Shown one piece after another: positions 1 to 6,452 of a stretch of DNA of 8,372 nt (position 1 is its first letter; every line of letters begins with the position of its first letter). Source of the stretch: Clostridiaceae bacterium. GTDB lineage: Bacteria; Bacillota; Clostridia; Oscillospirales; Acutalibacteraceae. The DNA is taken from positions 1 to 8,372 of the forward strand of contig JAEDML010000052.1 in the NCBI GenBank assembly GCA_016303035.1, in the 5' to 3' direction. Made by a program: the position numbers and the translations under genes. Under the pieces are notes generated by a model, which worked only from the letters and a program-made list of their open reading frames with translations, ran no database searches and had not been told where the DNA came from.

Positions 1-4
1 CCAT
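1..4 (-). CDS. Start of a leftward gene running off the left edge (start codon only)
   Basis: On the minus strand an ATG lies at 4-2. A strong Shine-Dalgarno GGAGG (15-11) precedes it by 6 nt, and a sigma-A-like promoter sits further upstream. Only the first codon and one further base are in the window, so the product cannot be named. The combination of start codon, ribosome site and promoter in the right order is what supports a gene here. It would be transcribed divergently from the SEDS gene at 141. Confidence 0.5.
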
Positions 5-44
5 TTCTGCCCTCCGTTTTAGTTTTCCGCATATTACAGAAAGC

Positions 45-72
45 ATTATACCATATTTTTCAGTACAGTAAA
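45..72 (-). promoter_or_regulatory. Sigma-A-type promoter for the leftward edge gene
   Basis: Read on the minus strand, a perfect TATAAT -10 box (50-45) lies 16 nt downstream of a TTTACT -35-like box (72-67). Transcription would start near position 37, giving a leader of about 33 nt before the ATG at 4. The -10 box is exact and the -35 matches 4 of 6 consensus bases. Confidence 0.55.
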
Positions 73-80
73 AGAGCCAC

Positions 81-109
81 TTGAATATTTTATAAGAATA
101 ACATATAAT
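81..109 (+). promoter_or_regulatory. Sigma-A-type promoter for the SEDS gene
   Basis: TTGAAT (81-86) and a perfect TATAAT (104-109) are separated by the optimal 17 nt. Transcription would begin near 116, leaving a leader of about 25 nt that contains the ribosome site AAAGGA (127-132) before the ATG at 141. This is one of the clearest promoters in the window. It lies about 10 bp from the -35 box of the opposing leftward promoter, so the two promoters are back to back. Confidence 0.7.
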
Positions 110-140
110 TAGCAGTAGTATATCTGAAAGGAAAACTGAA

Positions 141-1271
141 ATGAGACGGATAATGGCGGTATTCGCCGATTTTATAAGAGAAACCGACAAAATTATGCTG
201 GGGCTTTGCATATTTGCAAGCTGCTACGGCTGTATTGCGGTATTTTCGGCAACGCATTATATGGAAAGCTACCGTCCCGTAGTTGTTCAAATTATATGTA
301 TGGCGGCGGGAATTGCGGCGGCGGCGGTTATTTCGGCGTTTGATTATGAACGTTTTATTAAACGGTGGTATGCGGCGGCGGTTGTCGGAGTAATACCGGT
401 AATACTTACCTTCTTTATCGGCTTTGCGCCCGAAGGCACCGACGATAAGGCGTGGCTTGACTTAGGCTTTACAACCTTTCAGCCTGCCGAGCTTTTAAAA
501 ATATGCTTTATTATTACATTTTCCGCACATTTAAGCTACATAAAGCCCAATATAAACAAGCTTAAATATCTGCTGCCCGTCTGTCTTCACGGAGCCTTTC
601 CCGTGGTTTTAATACACCTTCAGGGGGACGACGGCACTGCGCTTGTCTTTGCCGTTATGGTGCTGTTTATGATGTGGGCGGCAGGCGTATCGTGGAAATA
701 TTTTCTGCTGGCGTTTTGTGCCGCGGCGCTAAGCTCGCCTATTGTTTATTTCTTTGTAATGAACGACGACCAACGCGCGCGTATTCAAAACATATTTGAT
801 ATTGACGCGGATATTATGGGCGTCGGCTTTCAGCAGTGGCGCGGCAGAATGGCGCTCGCAAACGGCGGACTTTACGGTCAGGGTTTTCTTAAAGGGGATC
901 TTACGCAAGCAGGGTTGGTTCCCGAGGGGCATAACGATTTTATATTTGTAAGCATAGGCGAGGAGTTCGGTATGCTTGGCTGTTTAGCTGTAATACTGCT
1001 GCTTATGGCTATTTGCTTAAGATGTATACGGGTAGCGAAAATCTGCAATAAGGAAAGCGGCAAGCTTATCTGCGTCGGAATGTTCTCTATGATTTTTGCA
1101 CAGCTTGTAATAAATATCGGTATGTGCGTTTCGGTTCTTCCCGTAATCGGAGTTACGCTGCCGTTCTTCAGCGCGGGCGGAACCTCGCTTGCGTGCCTTT
1201 TCCTCGGTGTGGGACTTGCGCTTAGCGTATACAAGCACCGCAATTCAAGAACCATTTATCTGCACGACTAA
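141..1271 (+). CDS. SEDS-family peptidoglycan glycosyltransferase (FtsW/RodA/SpoVE)
   Basis: This is a 376-residue polytopic membrane protein of the SEDS family, whose members polymerise lipid II into glycan strands together with a class B penicillin-binding protein. Hydrophobic stretches suggest about ten membrane segments, beginning around residues 18-38 and ending around 342-363. Family hallmarks are W105 followed by LDLG and QPAELLKI (114-121), GDDGTAL (162-168), GGLYGQGFLKGD (242-253), PEGHNDFIF (261-269) and GVTLPFFSAGGTS (337-349). D266 in the HNDF motif corresponds to the aspartate required for polymerase activity in RodA. The length is close to that of RodA or SpoVE. The start is set by AAAGGA 8 nt upstream. 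The gene appears to be a single-gene unit with its own promoter and terminator, not linked here to a PBP or mre genes, so rod, septal and sporulation roles cannot be told apart. Family assignment is secure; the subtype is not. Confidence 0.93.
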   Translation: MRRIMAVFADFIRETDKIMLGLCIFASCYGCIAVFSATHYMESYRPVVVQIICMAAGIAAAAVISAFDYERFIKRWYAAAVVGVIPVILTFFIGFAPEGTDDKAWLDLGFTTFQPAELLKICFIITFSAHLSYIKPNINKLKYLLPVCLHGAFPVVLIHLQGDDGTALVFAVMVLFMMWAAGVSWKYFLLAFCAAALSSPIVYFFVMNDDQRARIQNIFDIDADIMGVGFQQWRGRMALANGGLYGQGFLKGDLTQAGLVPEGHNDFIFVSIGEEFGMLGCLAVILLLMAICLRCIRVAKICNKESGKLICVGMFSMIFAQLVINIGMCVSVLPVIGVTLPFFSAGGTSLACLFLGVGLALSVYKHRNSRTIYLHD

Positions 1272-1279
1272 AGTTTATG

Positions 1280-1323
1280 AAAAACGGCAAAAGCCTTATG
1301 AAACAAGGCTTTTGCCGTTTTTT
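1280..1323. terminator. Bidirectional rho-independent terminator between convergent genes
   Basis: A perfect 18-bp stem (1280-1297 paired with 1305-1322) closes a 7-nt loop. The right arm ends in six T on the plus strand, and the left arm gives five T on the minus strand. It can therefore stop both the SEDS transcript and the leftward DUF4380 transcript, whose stop codon begins only 3 bp away. Confidence 0.9.
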
Positions 1324-1325
1324 AA

Positions 1326-2258
1326 TCAGAGTTTATTAAGCATATTATCAATTGAAGCGTCATCTCTGAAATCAACCTCGCAGGGCTTTTTGAAAAGCGA
1401 CCAGCTTTCAATATGCTCGCTCGTTTCCCCGGGAACTACCGTTTTAAGCTCTCCCAAGCTTTCAACCTCCGTAAATACACCGCAGCTGTAGGTCTCAAAC
1501 GAGCAGCCGCCGTCCGGATAATTCCCGTTCGGATGATTTGTATTATATCTCTTGCAGAAAATATCGTCGCCCAAAGCGTAAAATACCGCGCCGCCGCCCA
1601 AATCAAAGCCTATTTTAAGCGGATTTGCGGCATTGGGATCCTGCTTTACGGTTACATATTTTTTACCCCAGTAAATTCTGCTGTCGGACATATCGGTATA
1701 CGGCCACAGCGAGATTATACGGTTTGAAAGCAGTCCCGTATCGTTAGTATTCATCGGAACGATAACGGTGCCGTTCTTTTCGGAAACCGTAAGACCCCAA
1801 ATTGCAAAATCCTTAGGTCTATCAGATATATTCTTTACACGCATTATTACCTGCATATTGGCGTCGTCGGGATCCATTTTTATTTCGAGTGATTTTGATA
1901 CTCCGTTTTCGGTTTCGGCTTTCGGGGTGAAAACCGCGCCGTCGGGGGTAATTTTGTAGGAAACCGCATCGCAGTCGGGATAATATGTTTCGGGGTAGGA
2001 TTCGGGGGAAAGCCATATTCTGTGTCCGCCGAAATTCTCCCATTTTTTGTTTTCACCGAAATAGTCGGTAAATGCCTTGTCGGTTTTCGGATCAAATTCT
2101 TCCCGGTTGCTTTGCATAAGATTTTGTTCGCCTAAAAATCCGAAGCGTATAATCCTCGGTCCCAAATCTACCGTGACATAGGCTTCGATAACGCCGTTTG
2201 TAATACAAAGGCATTTACCGTAGCTTTTATAGTTTTCTATTTGCTTTACATTTACCAT
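1326..2258 (-). CDS. DUF4380-type protein, galactose-mutarotase-like fold suspected
   Basis: The 310-residue soluble protein has no signal peptide or membrane segment. It carries features I associate with the DUF4380 family: DLGPRIIRFGF (31-41), GGHRIWLSPE (77-86), LWPYTDMSDSRIYWGKKYV (184-202), a KQDPNAANPLKIG stretch, and a late conserved block HPNGNYPDGGCSFETYSCG (242-260) followed by ExESLGEL. These proteins are uncharacterised but look like beta-sandwich sugar-binding or mutarotase-superfamily folds; the H and R in GGHR and later acidic residues could be ligand contacts. The start was moved to the ATG at 2258, because GGAG (2271-2268) lies 8 nt before it, whereas an upstream in-frame GTG at 2267 is too close to that site. 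It begins 2 bp after the tmcAL stop codon, so it is probably translationally coupled. The function is not known. A role in sugar metabolism is an inference from fold only. Confidence 0.8.
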   Translation of the reverse strand: MVNVKQIENYKSYGKCLCITNGVIEAYVTVDLGPRIIRFGFLGEQNLMQSNREEFDPKTDKAFTDYFGENKKWENFGGHRIWLSPESYPETYYPDCDAVSYKITPDGAVFTPKAETENGVSKSLEIKMDPDDANMQVIMRVKNISDRPKDFAIWGLTVSEKNGTVIVPMNTNDTGLLSNRIISLWPYTDMSDSRIYWGKKYVTVKQDPNAANPLKIGFDLGGGAVFYALGDDIFCKRYNTNHPNGNYPDGGCSFETYSCGVFTEVESLGELKTVVPGETSEHIESWSLFKKPCEVDFRDDASIDNMLNKL

Positions 2259-2260
2259 TT

Positions 2261-3451
2261 TCAACACTCCGTTTTAATTATTTTTGAAGTATATTCAAGT
2301 CCGCATTCAAGCGGTTTTTTAAGTGACAGGGCATATAAATCGGTCGCTCGTCCTTCGGTTTCAAATACTTTAAAAGCCGAAGTGTCCAATCGCTTTATAT
2401 CCGCCGCGCGCGCAATAATCGGCACGGGGCAGTTTTGCGAGCGTTCCTTAAGCAGGGCTTCGCCGGCAGGGGTAAAGCCGAGAACGCGCAGATACGGCGG
2501 TTTTTTCATAAAGCAGGAATTATCAATGCCTATAAATGCCGAAAGTACAAGCCGCCTTATTCTTGCAAGCGTATACCGTTTGGTTTTAATCATATTATAC
2601 AACCCGTCAAGGTCGGTTGCAAGCCTTATTGCCGAGAAAAGCTTATTTTCTATACCCTCGCTTAAATCGGGCAGGGCTTGAAGCTCTGATTCGCTTTTGG
2701 TTCGCAGTACCGCCGGCACCGCGCGGTCAAGACGGTGAATATCCGATAAATCCTCAGGTCCGAAAAGCGCCATCACATTTTCCGGTATAAAACGCGAAGC
2801 AAATTCAAAATCTCCGCATTTAAGGCGCTCGCGCAAAACCGAGGCGGACAGGTGCTCATTTTCGGTTTCGTCGGAATCGTGCGATGCGCCAATTCTTGTA
2901 ACGGTCTTAAATTCCATATCGGCGCCGATTCTTTTTGCCGCCGCTATATATTCCACGCCGAGGGTGTTGTTGGGGCAGTTAAGAATACCGTCGGGCACAC
3001 CGCAAAGCTTTGCCGCCGATTCCCTTGCCGCGGCGAAGGTCATTCCCTGCTCGGTAAAGGAGGAAAGCTCTTTACCGAAACGGTCGGAAGCGAGTATATC
3101 TGCCGTTTTATACAGTTCATCCGCATTTCCGCATTCACTGCCGAACATAACGGTATCGCAGCCGAGGTAATCAAGCAGCGATATTCCGCCGAGGGCAAAG
3201 TTCTGCGCGGTGGACATAGACCAGCACACAGGTAATTCAAGCACAAGGTCGGCGCCGTTTTGCAGGGCGGCTTTGGCTCTTATACGCTTTTCAAGCAGGG
3301 CGGTATCTCCACGCTGCACGAAATTACCGCTTAAAGCGCATACGACAGTACCGTGCTTTGCGGCCTCATTAAGCAGATATCGGTGACCGCTGTGAAGGGG
3401 ATTAAATTCGGCAATTACACCTACGCAAGACAAATCATCACATCTTTTCAA
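2261..3451 (-). CDS. tmcAL: tRNA(Met) cytidine acetate ligase (TmcAL, YlbM-like nucleotidyltransferase)
   Basis: The 396-residue protein matches the YlbM/TmcAL family. In Bacillus subtilis this enzyme uses ATP and acetate, through acetyl-adenylate, to make N4-acetylcytidine at the wobble base of elongator tRNA-Met. Visible hallmarks are VGVIAEFNPLHSGH (10-23, the HxGH nucleotide-binding motif), SGNFVQRGD (41-49), MFGSE (102-106), CPNNTLGVEY (159-168), RIGASHDS (186-193) and SASVLRERL (202-210), in family order. The length is close to the B. subtilis protein. The reading frame opens with TTG at 3451, with AAGGA 4 nt upstream, which is tight spacing; a second TTG at codon 7 (3433) is possible and also lies before the conserved block. 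It is the first gene of a leftward pair and is divergent from ackA, an arrangement that fits the acetate substrate of TmcAL, though a shared neighbourhood does not prove a shared function. Confidence 0.92.
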   Translation of the reverse strand: MKRCDDLSCVGVIAEFNPLHSGHRYLLNEAAKHGTVVCALSGNFVQRGDTALLEKRIRAKAALQNGADLVLELPVCWSMSTAQNFALGGISLLDYLGCDTVMFGSECGNADELYKTADILASDRFGKELSSFTEQGMTFAAARESAAKLCGVPDGILNCPNNTLGVEYIAAAKRIGADMEFKTVTRIGASHDSDETENEHLSASVLRERLKCGDFEFASRFIPENVMALFGPEDLSDIHRLDRAVPAVLRTKSESELQALPDLSEGIENKLFSAIRLATDLDGLYNMIKTKRYTLARIRRLVLSAFIGIDNSCFMKKPPYLRVLGFTPAGEALLKERSQNCPVPIIARAADIKRLDTSAFKVFETEGRATDLYALSLKKPLECGLEYTSKIIKTEC

Positions 3452-3458
3452 AAAGTCC

Positions 3459-3487
3459 TTGAAAAAAGACCGTAATTAAAGTATTAT
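3459..3487 (+). promoter_or_regulatory. Sigma-A-type promoter for ackA-galK
   Basis: TTGAAA (3459-3464) and TATTAT (3482-3487) are separated by exactly 17 nt, each close to consensus. The expected start near 3494 gives a leader of about 55 nt to the ackA ATG. The -35 box lies only 8 bp from the tmcAL start codon, so leftward and rightward transcription share this short region. Confidence 0.65.
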
Positions 3488-3493
3488 ATTATT

Positions 3494-3522
3494 AGTTTAT
3501 CATAATTTTATATATTCTTCAA
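3494..3522 (-). promoter_or_regulatory. Possible promoter for the tmcAL-DUF4380 unit
   Basis: On the minus strand TTGAAG (3522-3517) and TAAACT (3499-3494) are separated by 17 nt. The -35 box is good and the -10 box weak (4 of 6). Another TATAAT-like sequence occurs at about 3487-3482 but has no matching -35 box. The whole region is AT-rich, so chance matches are likely. Confidence 0.35.
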
Positions 3523-3548
3523 TATTTATTCCAACGGGGGACGGTAAA

Positions 3549-4745
3549 ATGAAAATTTTCGTAGTAAATGCAGGAAGTTCATCTCTTAAGTACCAGCTTA
3601 TTGATATGGACAATGAAAGTGTTCTCGCTAAGGGTCTTTGCGAGAGAATAGGTGTAAGCGGCGCAATTTCGCACAAGGCATCTGACGGGCGCGAATACAA
3701 GGCGGAAACTCCGATGCCCACCCACAGCGAGGCCTTTGAGGCGGTCGTATATGCGCTCACAAGGAGCGAGGCTAAGGTTATCGACTCCTTTGACGAAATC
3801 TCGGCTATCGGCCACCGCATAGTTCAGGGCGGAAGCGTTTTTTCGGGCTCCTGCCTTATAACACCCGATGTTATTGATAAGATTGAGCAACTCGGTGCTT
3901 TGGCACCGCTGCATAATCCGGCACATGTTTTGGCAATACGCGCCTGTATTAAAACCTTCGGCGAGAAAATTCCGCAGGTTGCCGTGTTTGATACTTCTTT
4001 CCATCAGACAATGCCGCCCAAGGCGTATATGTATGCGCTCCCGTACGAATATTACGAAAAGTACAATGTACGGAAATACGGCGCTCACGGAACCTCCCAC
4101 CGCTTTGTAAGCGACCGTGTAGCCGCTATTGAGGGCAAGGATAAAAAGGATATTAAGATTATCACCTGCCACCTCGGAAACGGCTGTTCTATTACCGCTA
4201 TTAAGGACGGTGTATGTATAGATACCTCTATGGGCTTTACACCGCTTGACGGATTTATGATGGGCACCCGCTCGGGGACGCTTGACCCCTCGGCACTGAC
4301 TTACATAGCGGAAAAAGAGCATCTTACCCCTGCCGATGTTAACCGCATATGCAACAAGGAATCGGGTATGTTAGGCATTTCGGGCGTTTCAAACGACAAC
4401 CGTGATATAAGCGCCGCGGCGGCTTCGGGTAATAAGCGCGCAATACTTGCGGTTGAAATGCAGCGTTATGAAATTCTTAAATTTGTCGGTTCCTACATAG
4501 CCGCTATGAACGGTGTTGATGCGATTGCATTTACCGGAGGTATCGGTGAAAACGATCCCGAACTGCGCGAGTATGTATGCGACAACCTTGGCTTTGTCGG
4601 CGTTAAGCTTGACGGCGAGAAAAATAAGCTAAGAGGTAAAGAGGTTCGCATTTCTACCGATGACAGTAAGGTTAGGGTTTATGTTATCCCCACCAACGAG
4701 GAGCTTGCCATCGCAAGGGATACCCTTGAAATAATTTCAAAATAA
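3549..4745 (+). CDS. ackA: Acetate kinase
   Basis: Acetate kinase catalyses reversible transfer of phosphate between acetyl phosphate and ADP, giving ATP and acetate in fermenting cells; it is cytosolic and normally a homodimer. The 398-residue length is typical. All key residues defined for the Methanosarcina enzyme are in place: N7 and S10 in VNAGSSSLKYQL, R90 in GHR, D148 in FDTSFHQT, H180 in GAHGTSHR, R241 in GTRSG, and E384 in NEEL. HLGNGCSI (208-215), FTGGIGEND (328-336) and DGFMMGTRSGTLDP (234-247) complete the ASKHA-fold signatures. A strong GGGGGA ribosome site about 7 nt upstream fixes the start. The gene leads a two-gene operon with galK, 16 bp downstream. Phosphotransacetylase (pta), its usual partner, is not next to it. 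Confidence 0.98.
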   Translation: MKIFVVNAGSSSLKYQLIDMDNESVLAKGLCERIGVSGAISHKASDGREYKAETPMPTHSEAFEAVVYALTRSEAKVIDSFDEISAIGHRIVQGGSVFSGSCLITPDVIDKIEQLGALAPLHNPAHVLAIRACIKTFGEKIPQVAVFDTSFHQTMPPKAYMYALPYEYYEKYNVRKYGAHGTSHRFVSDRVAAIEGKDKKDIKIITCHLGNGCSITAIKDGVCIDTSMGFTPLDGFMMGTRSGTLDPSALTYIAEKEHLTPADVNRICNKESGMLGISGVSNDNRDISAAAASGNKRAILAVEMQRYEILKFVGSYIAAMNGVDAIAFTGGIGENDPELREYVCDNLGFVGVKLDGEKNKLRGKEVRISTDDSKVRVYVIPTNEELAIARDTLEIISK

Positions 4746-4761
4746 CTATCGGAGTCAAAGT

Positions 4762-6033
4762 ATGAATATTAACCAAATTAAAGCTAATATATCAGCAGGA
4801 AATTACGATAAAGATTTTTCAATGCTTTACGGCGATGTTCCGTCGGCAAGAGAGCGTTATACAAAGGCGTGCGACAGCTTTGAAGAGCTGTTCCCTTCGC
4901 ACAGCGGAATACGCCTTTTCAGCGCACCCGGCCGTACCGAGGTCGGCGGTAATCATACAGACCATCAGCACGGCTCGGTGCTGGCAGGCGGCGTAAATCT
5001 TGATGTTATAGCGGTTGCGGCTAAGAATGACAGCGGAATTATCCGCATTAAATCCGAAGGCTACGATATGGACACCGTATCGGTTGACGACCTTGACAAG
5101 AAACCGCAGGAGGAGGGCAGAGCAATATCGCTTATACGCGGAATATGCTCGTCCTTTTCGGAAAGAGGAGTAAAGCTTTCAGGCTTTGACGCCTACACCA
5201 CTTCCAATGTTCTTAAGGGGTCGGGGCTTTCCTCTTCGGCGGCGTTCGAGGTGCTTGTAGCCACTATAATTAACGGACTTTTTGCAGAGAGTAAAGTTTC
5301 TCCTGAGGATATTGCCAAGATGGGGCAGTATGCCGAAAATGTATATTTCGGAAAGCCTTCCGGTTTGCTTGATCAAATGGCAAGCTCGCTCGGCGGATTT
5401 ACATTCGCGGATTTTCATAATCCCAAAGAGCCTGTAACCGAAAAAATCAATCTTGATATTTCAAGCTTTGGATATTCACTTTGCGTTGTAGATACCGGCG
5501 GTAACCACGCAAATCTTACCGACGATTATGCCGATATAACGGTGGAGTGCCGTAAAATAAGCAATGCGCTCGGCGTTGATTTCCTGCGTGACGCAGATGA
5601 AGCAAGGTTTTACGAAAATATTGCTTCGCTCCGCGAAAAATGCGGCGACCGCAGCGTGCTTCGCGCCATTCATTTCTTTAACGAGCAAAAGCGCGTTTAT
5701 ATGCAAAAGTCCGCGCTTGAAAGCGGAAATTTTGAGGAATTTTTGCAGCTGGTAAATGAATCGGGTCAGTCATCATACGACCTTTTGCAGAACCTTTATT
5801 CAACCTCCGCCGTTTCGGAGCAGGGATTGCCCGTAGCCTTAGCGCTCACAAAGCAGTTTCTTGCCGGCCGCGGCGCCTGCCGCGTACACGGCGGCGGCTT
5901 TGCCGGAACGATTCAGTGCTATGTACCGTCGTTTATGCTTGACGGATATAAGAAAATGATAGAAAAGGTATTCGGCAAGAATTCCTGTATGCCAATTTTC
6001 ATTCGTCCTGTCGGTGGATATGAAATAGTATAG
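4762..6033 (+). CDS. galK: Galactokinase (GHMP kinase family)
   Basis: Galactokinase phosphorylates alpha-D-galactose at C1 with ATP, the committed step of the Leloir pathway. The 423-residue protein shows the three GHMP motifs. Motif 1 is SAPGRTEVGGNHTDHQHG (54-71), a clostridial variant of the galactokinase signature. Motif 2 is LKGSGLSSSAAFE (151-163), which binds ATP phosphates. Motif 3 is HGGGFAGT (376-383). R58 and D204 (in SGLLDQMASSLGG) match the catalytic arginine and aspartate of characterised enzymes. It is somewhat longer than the roughly 380-residue E. coli protein, mainly by an N-terminal extension of about 35 residues, as in clostridial homologues. GGAG (4751-4754) lies 7 nt before the ATG. 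It follows ackA by 16 bp and is presumably co-transcribed. galT, galE and a transporter are not adjacent. Another GHMP sugar kinase is possible but less likely given motif 1. Confidence 0.93.
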   Translation: MNINQIKANISAGNYDKDFSMLYGDVPSARERYTKACDSFEELFPSHSGIRLFSAPGRTEVGGNHTDHQHGSVLAGGVNLDVIAVAAKNDSGIIRIKSEGYDMDTVSVDDLDKKPQEEGRAISLIRGICSSFSERGVKLSGFDAYTTSNVLKGSGLSSSAAFEVLVATIINGLFAESKVSPEDIAKMGQYAENVYFGKPSGLLDQMASSLGGFTFADFHNPKEPVTEKINLDISSFGYSLCVVDTGGNHANLTDDYADITVECRKISNALGVDFLRDADEARFYENIASLREKCGDRSVLRAIHFFNEQKRVYMQKSALESGNFEEFLQLVNESGQSSYDLLQNLYSTSAVSEQGLPVALALTKQFLAGRGACRVHGGGFAGTIQCYVPSFMLDGYKKMIEKVFGKNSCMPIFIRPVGGYEIV

Positions 6034-6046
6034 TCATAGCAATAAT

Positions 6047-6074
6047 CAAAACCACCGGTTCAACCGGTGGTTTG
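6047..6074 (+). terminator. Hairpin after galK, weak terminator or repeat-element hairpin
   Basis: A perfect 12-bp inverted repeat (6049-6060 with 6062-6073) starts 15 bp after the galK stop. Only three T follow before GCTCC, so it is a poor intrinsic terminator by sequence. It is the first of three closely spaced hairpins and may belong to a repeat element that also serves as the transcript end. Confidence 0.55.
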
Positions 6075-6077
6075 CTC

Positions 6078-6121
6078 CACCCCTATAAGGGGTGATTACT
6101 GGCTTGACCCCTAAAAGGGGT
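6078..6121. repeat. Pair of CCCCT/AGGGG hairpins, REP-like
   Basis: Two small hairpins lie in tandem. The first has a 7-bp stem CACCCCT/AGGGGTG with an ATA loop (6078-6094). The second has a 6-bp stem ACCCCT/AGGGGT with an AAA loop (6107-6121). They share nearly the same stem and are followed by the self-complementary TTTCGAAA (6121-6128). Together with the hairpin at 6047-6074 they form a compact structured block of about 80 bp. Such blocks occur as REP-like repeats and at ends of IS200/IS605-type elements; no transposase is present here, so the class is inferred. Confidence 0.5.
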
Positions 6122-6150
6122 TTCGAAAGTTTAGCACCGCATTACTATTT

Positions 6151-6187
6151 GGCTCTATAATAAATGTTGGGGTAACCAAGTAGAGCC
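6151..6187. mobile_element. Possible solitary end of an ISL3-type insertion sequence
   Basis: The segment begins GGCTCTA and ends TAGAGCC, a 7-bp perfect inverted repeat around 23 nt. A further AGAGC occurs at 6211-6215. GGCTCT-type termini are typical of ISL3-family elements. No transposase coding sequence follows, and I see no matching opposite end in the window, so this is at best a remnant or a solo end. The sequence to about 6260 is AT-rich and may belong to the same remnant. Confidence 0.3.
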
Positions 6188-6398
6188 TACGAGGAAAAAT
6201 CGATGAAATAATAAAAAAGTAGAGCATATTTGGAGAAAATCCGTTAAAATAGAAATGTGTAGTATTATCTCTTAAAACTAACTTCGCATTTACCAACCCA
6301 AAAGACCGAACAGTGCAATCTAATCACATTATACATAACACAATAAATATATTTACTACCTTATTGTTACGATGACCGCAGTTTTCTGTATTTTAATA
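6188..6398. other. AT-rich intergenic stretch without a recognisable gene
   Basis: This is the main part of the 419-bp gap between galK and the amidohydrolase gene. No reading frame with a ribosome site, no tRNA and no riboswitch-like fold is evident. A short open frame on the minus strand across 6111-6296 runs through the hairpins and the putative insertion-sequence end and looks non-coding. The region is markedly more AT-rich than the galK operon. Confidence 0.6.
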
Positions 6399-6427
6399 TT
6401 GAAAAAACAACTTCGATATGCTATATA
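6399..6427 (+). promoter_or_regulatory. Sigma-A-type promoter for the amidohydrolase/acyltransferase pair
   Basis: TTGAAA (6399-6404) and TATATA (6422-6427) are separated by 17 nt. The -35 box matches 5 of 6 consensus bases, the -10 box 4 of 6. Transcription would start near 6434, giving a leader of under 20 nt with AGGAG (6441-6445) 7 nt before the ATG at 6453. This suggests the pair is transcribed independently of galK. Confidence 0.55.
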
Positions 6428-6452
6428 GGAATTAATTAATAGGAGTTTTAAA

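Noticed and set aside
878..1255. 125-codon open frame antisense to the SEDS gene
   Set aside because: It overlaps conserved SEDS motifs on the other strand and shows no protein-family features.
3579..4322. 247-codon open frame antisense to ackA
   Set aside because: It lies wholly inside a gene with every catalytic residue conserved, has no family resemblance and no ribosome site. It is an antisense shadow.
6047..6121. CRISPR array
   Set aside because: The repeated stems are short, directly adjacent and not separated by uniform unique spacers, and no cas gene is present.
6111..6296. Short minus-strand open frame in the galK-amidohydrolase gap
   Set aside because: It crosses a hairpin and the putative insertion-sequence end and has no convincing ribosome site. 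Its composition reflects AT-rich non-coding DNA.
6188..6452. Riboswitch or T-box leader upstream of the amidohydrolase gene
   Set aside because: The predicted transcript leader is under 20 nt and no aptamer-like conserved core or terminator/antiterminator pair is visible.
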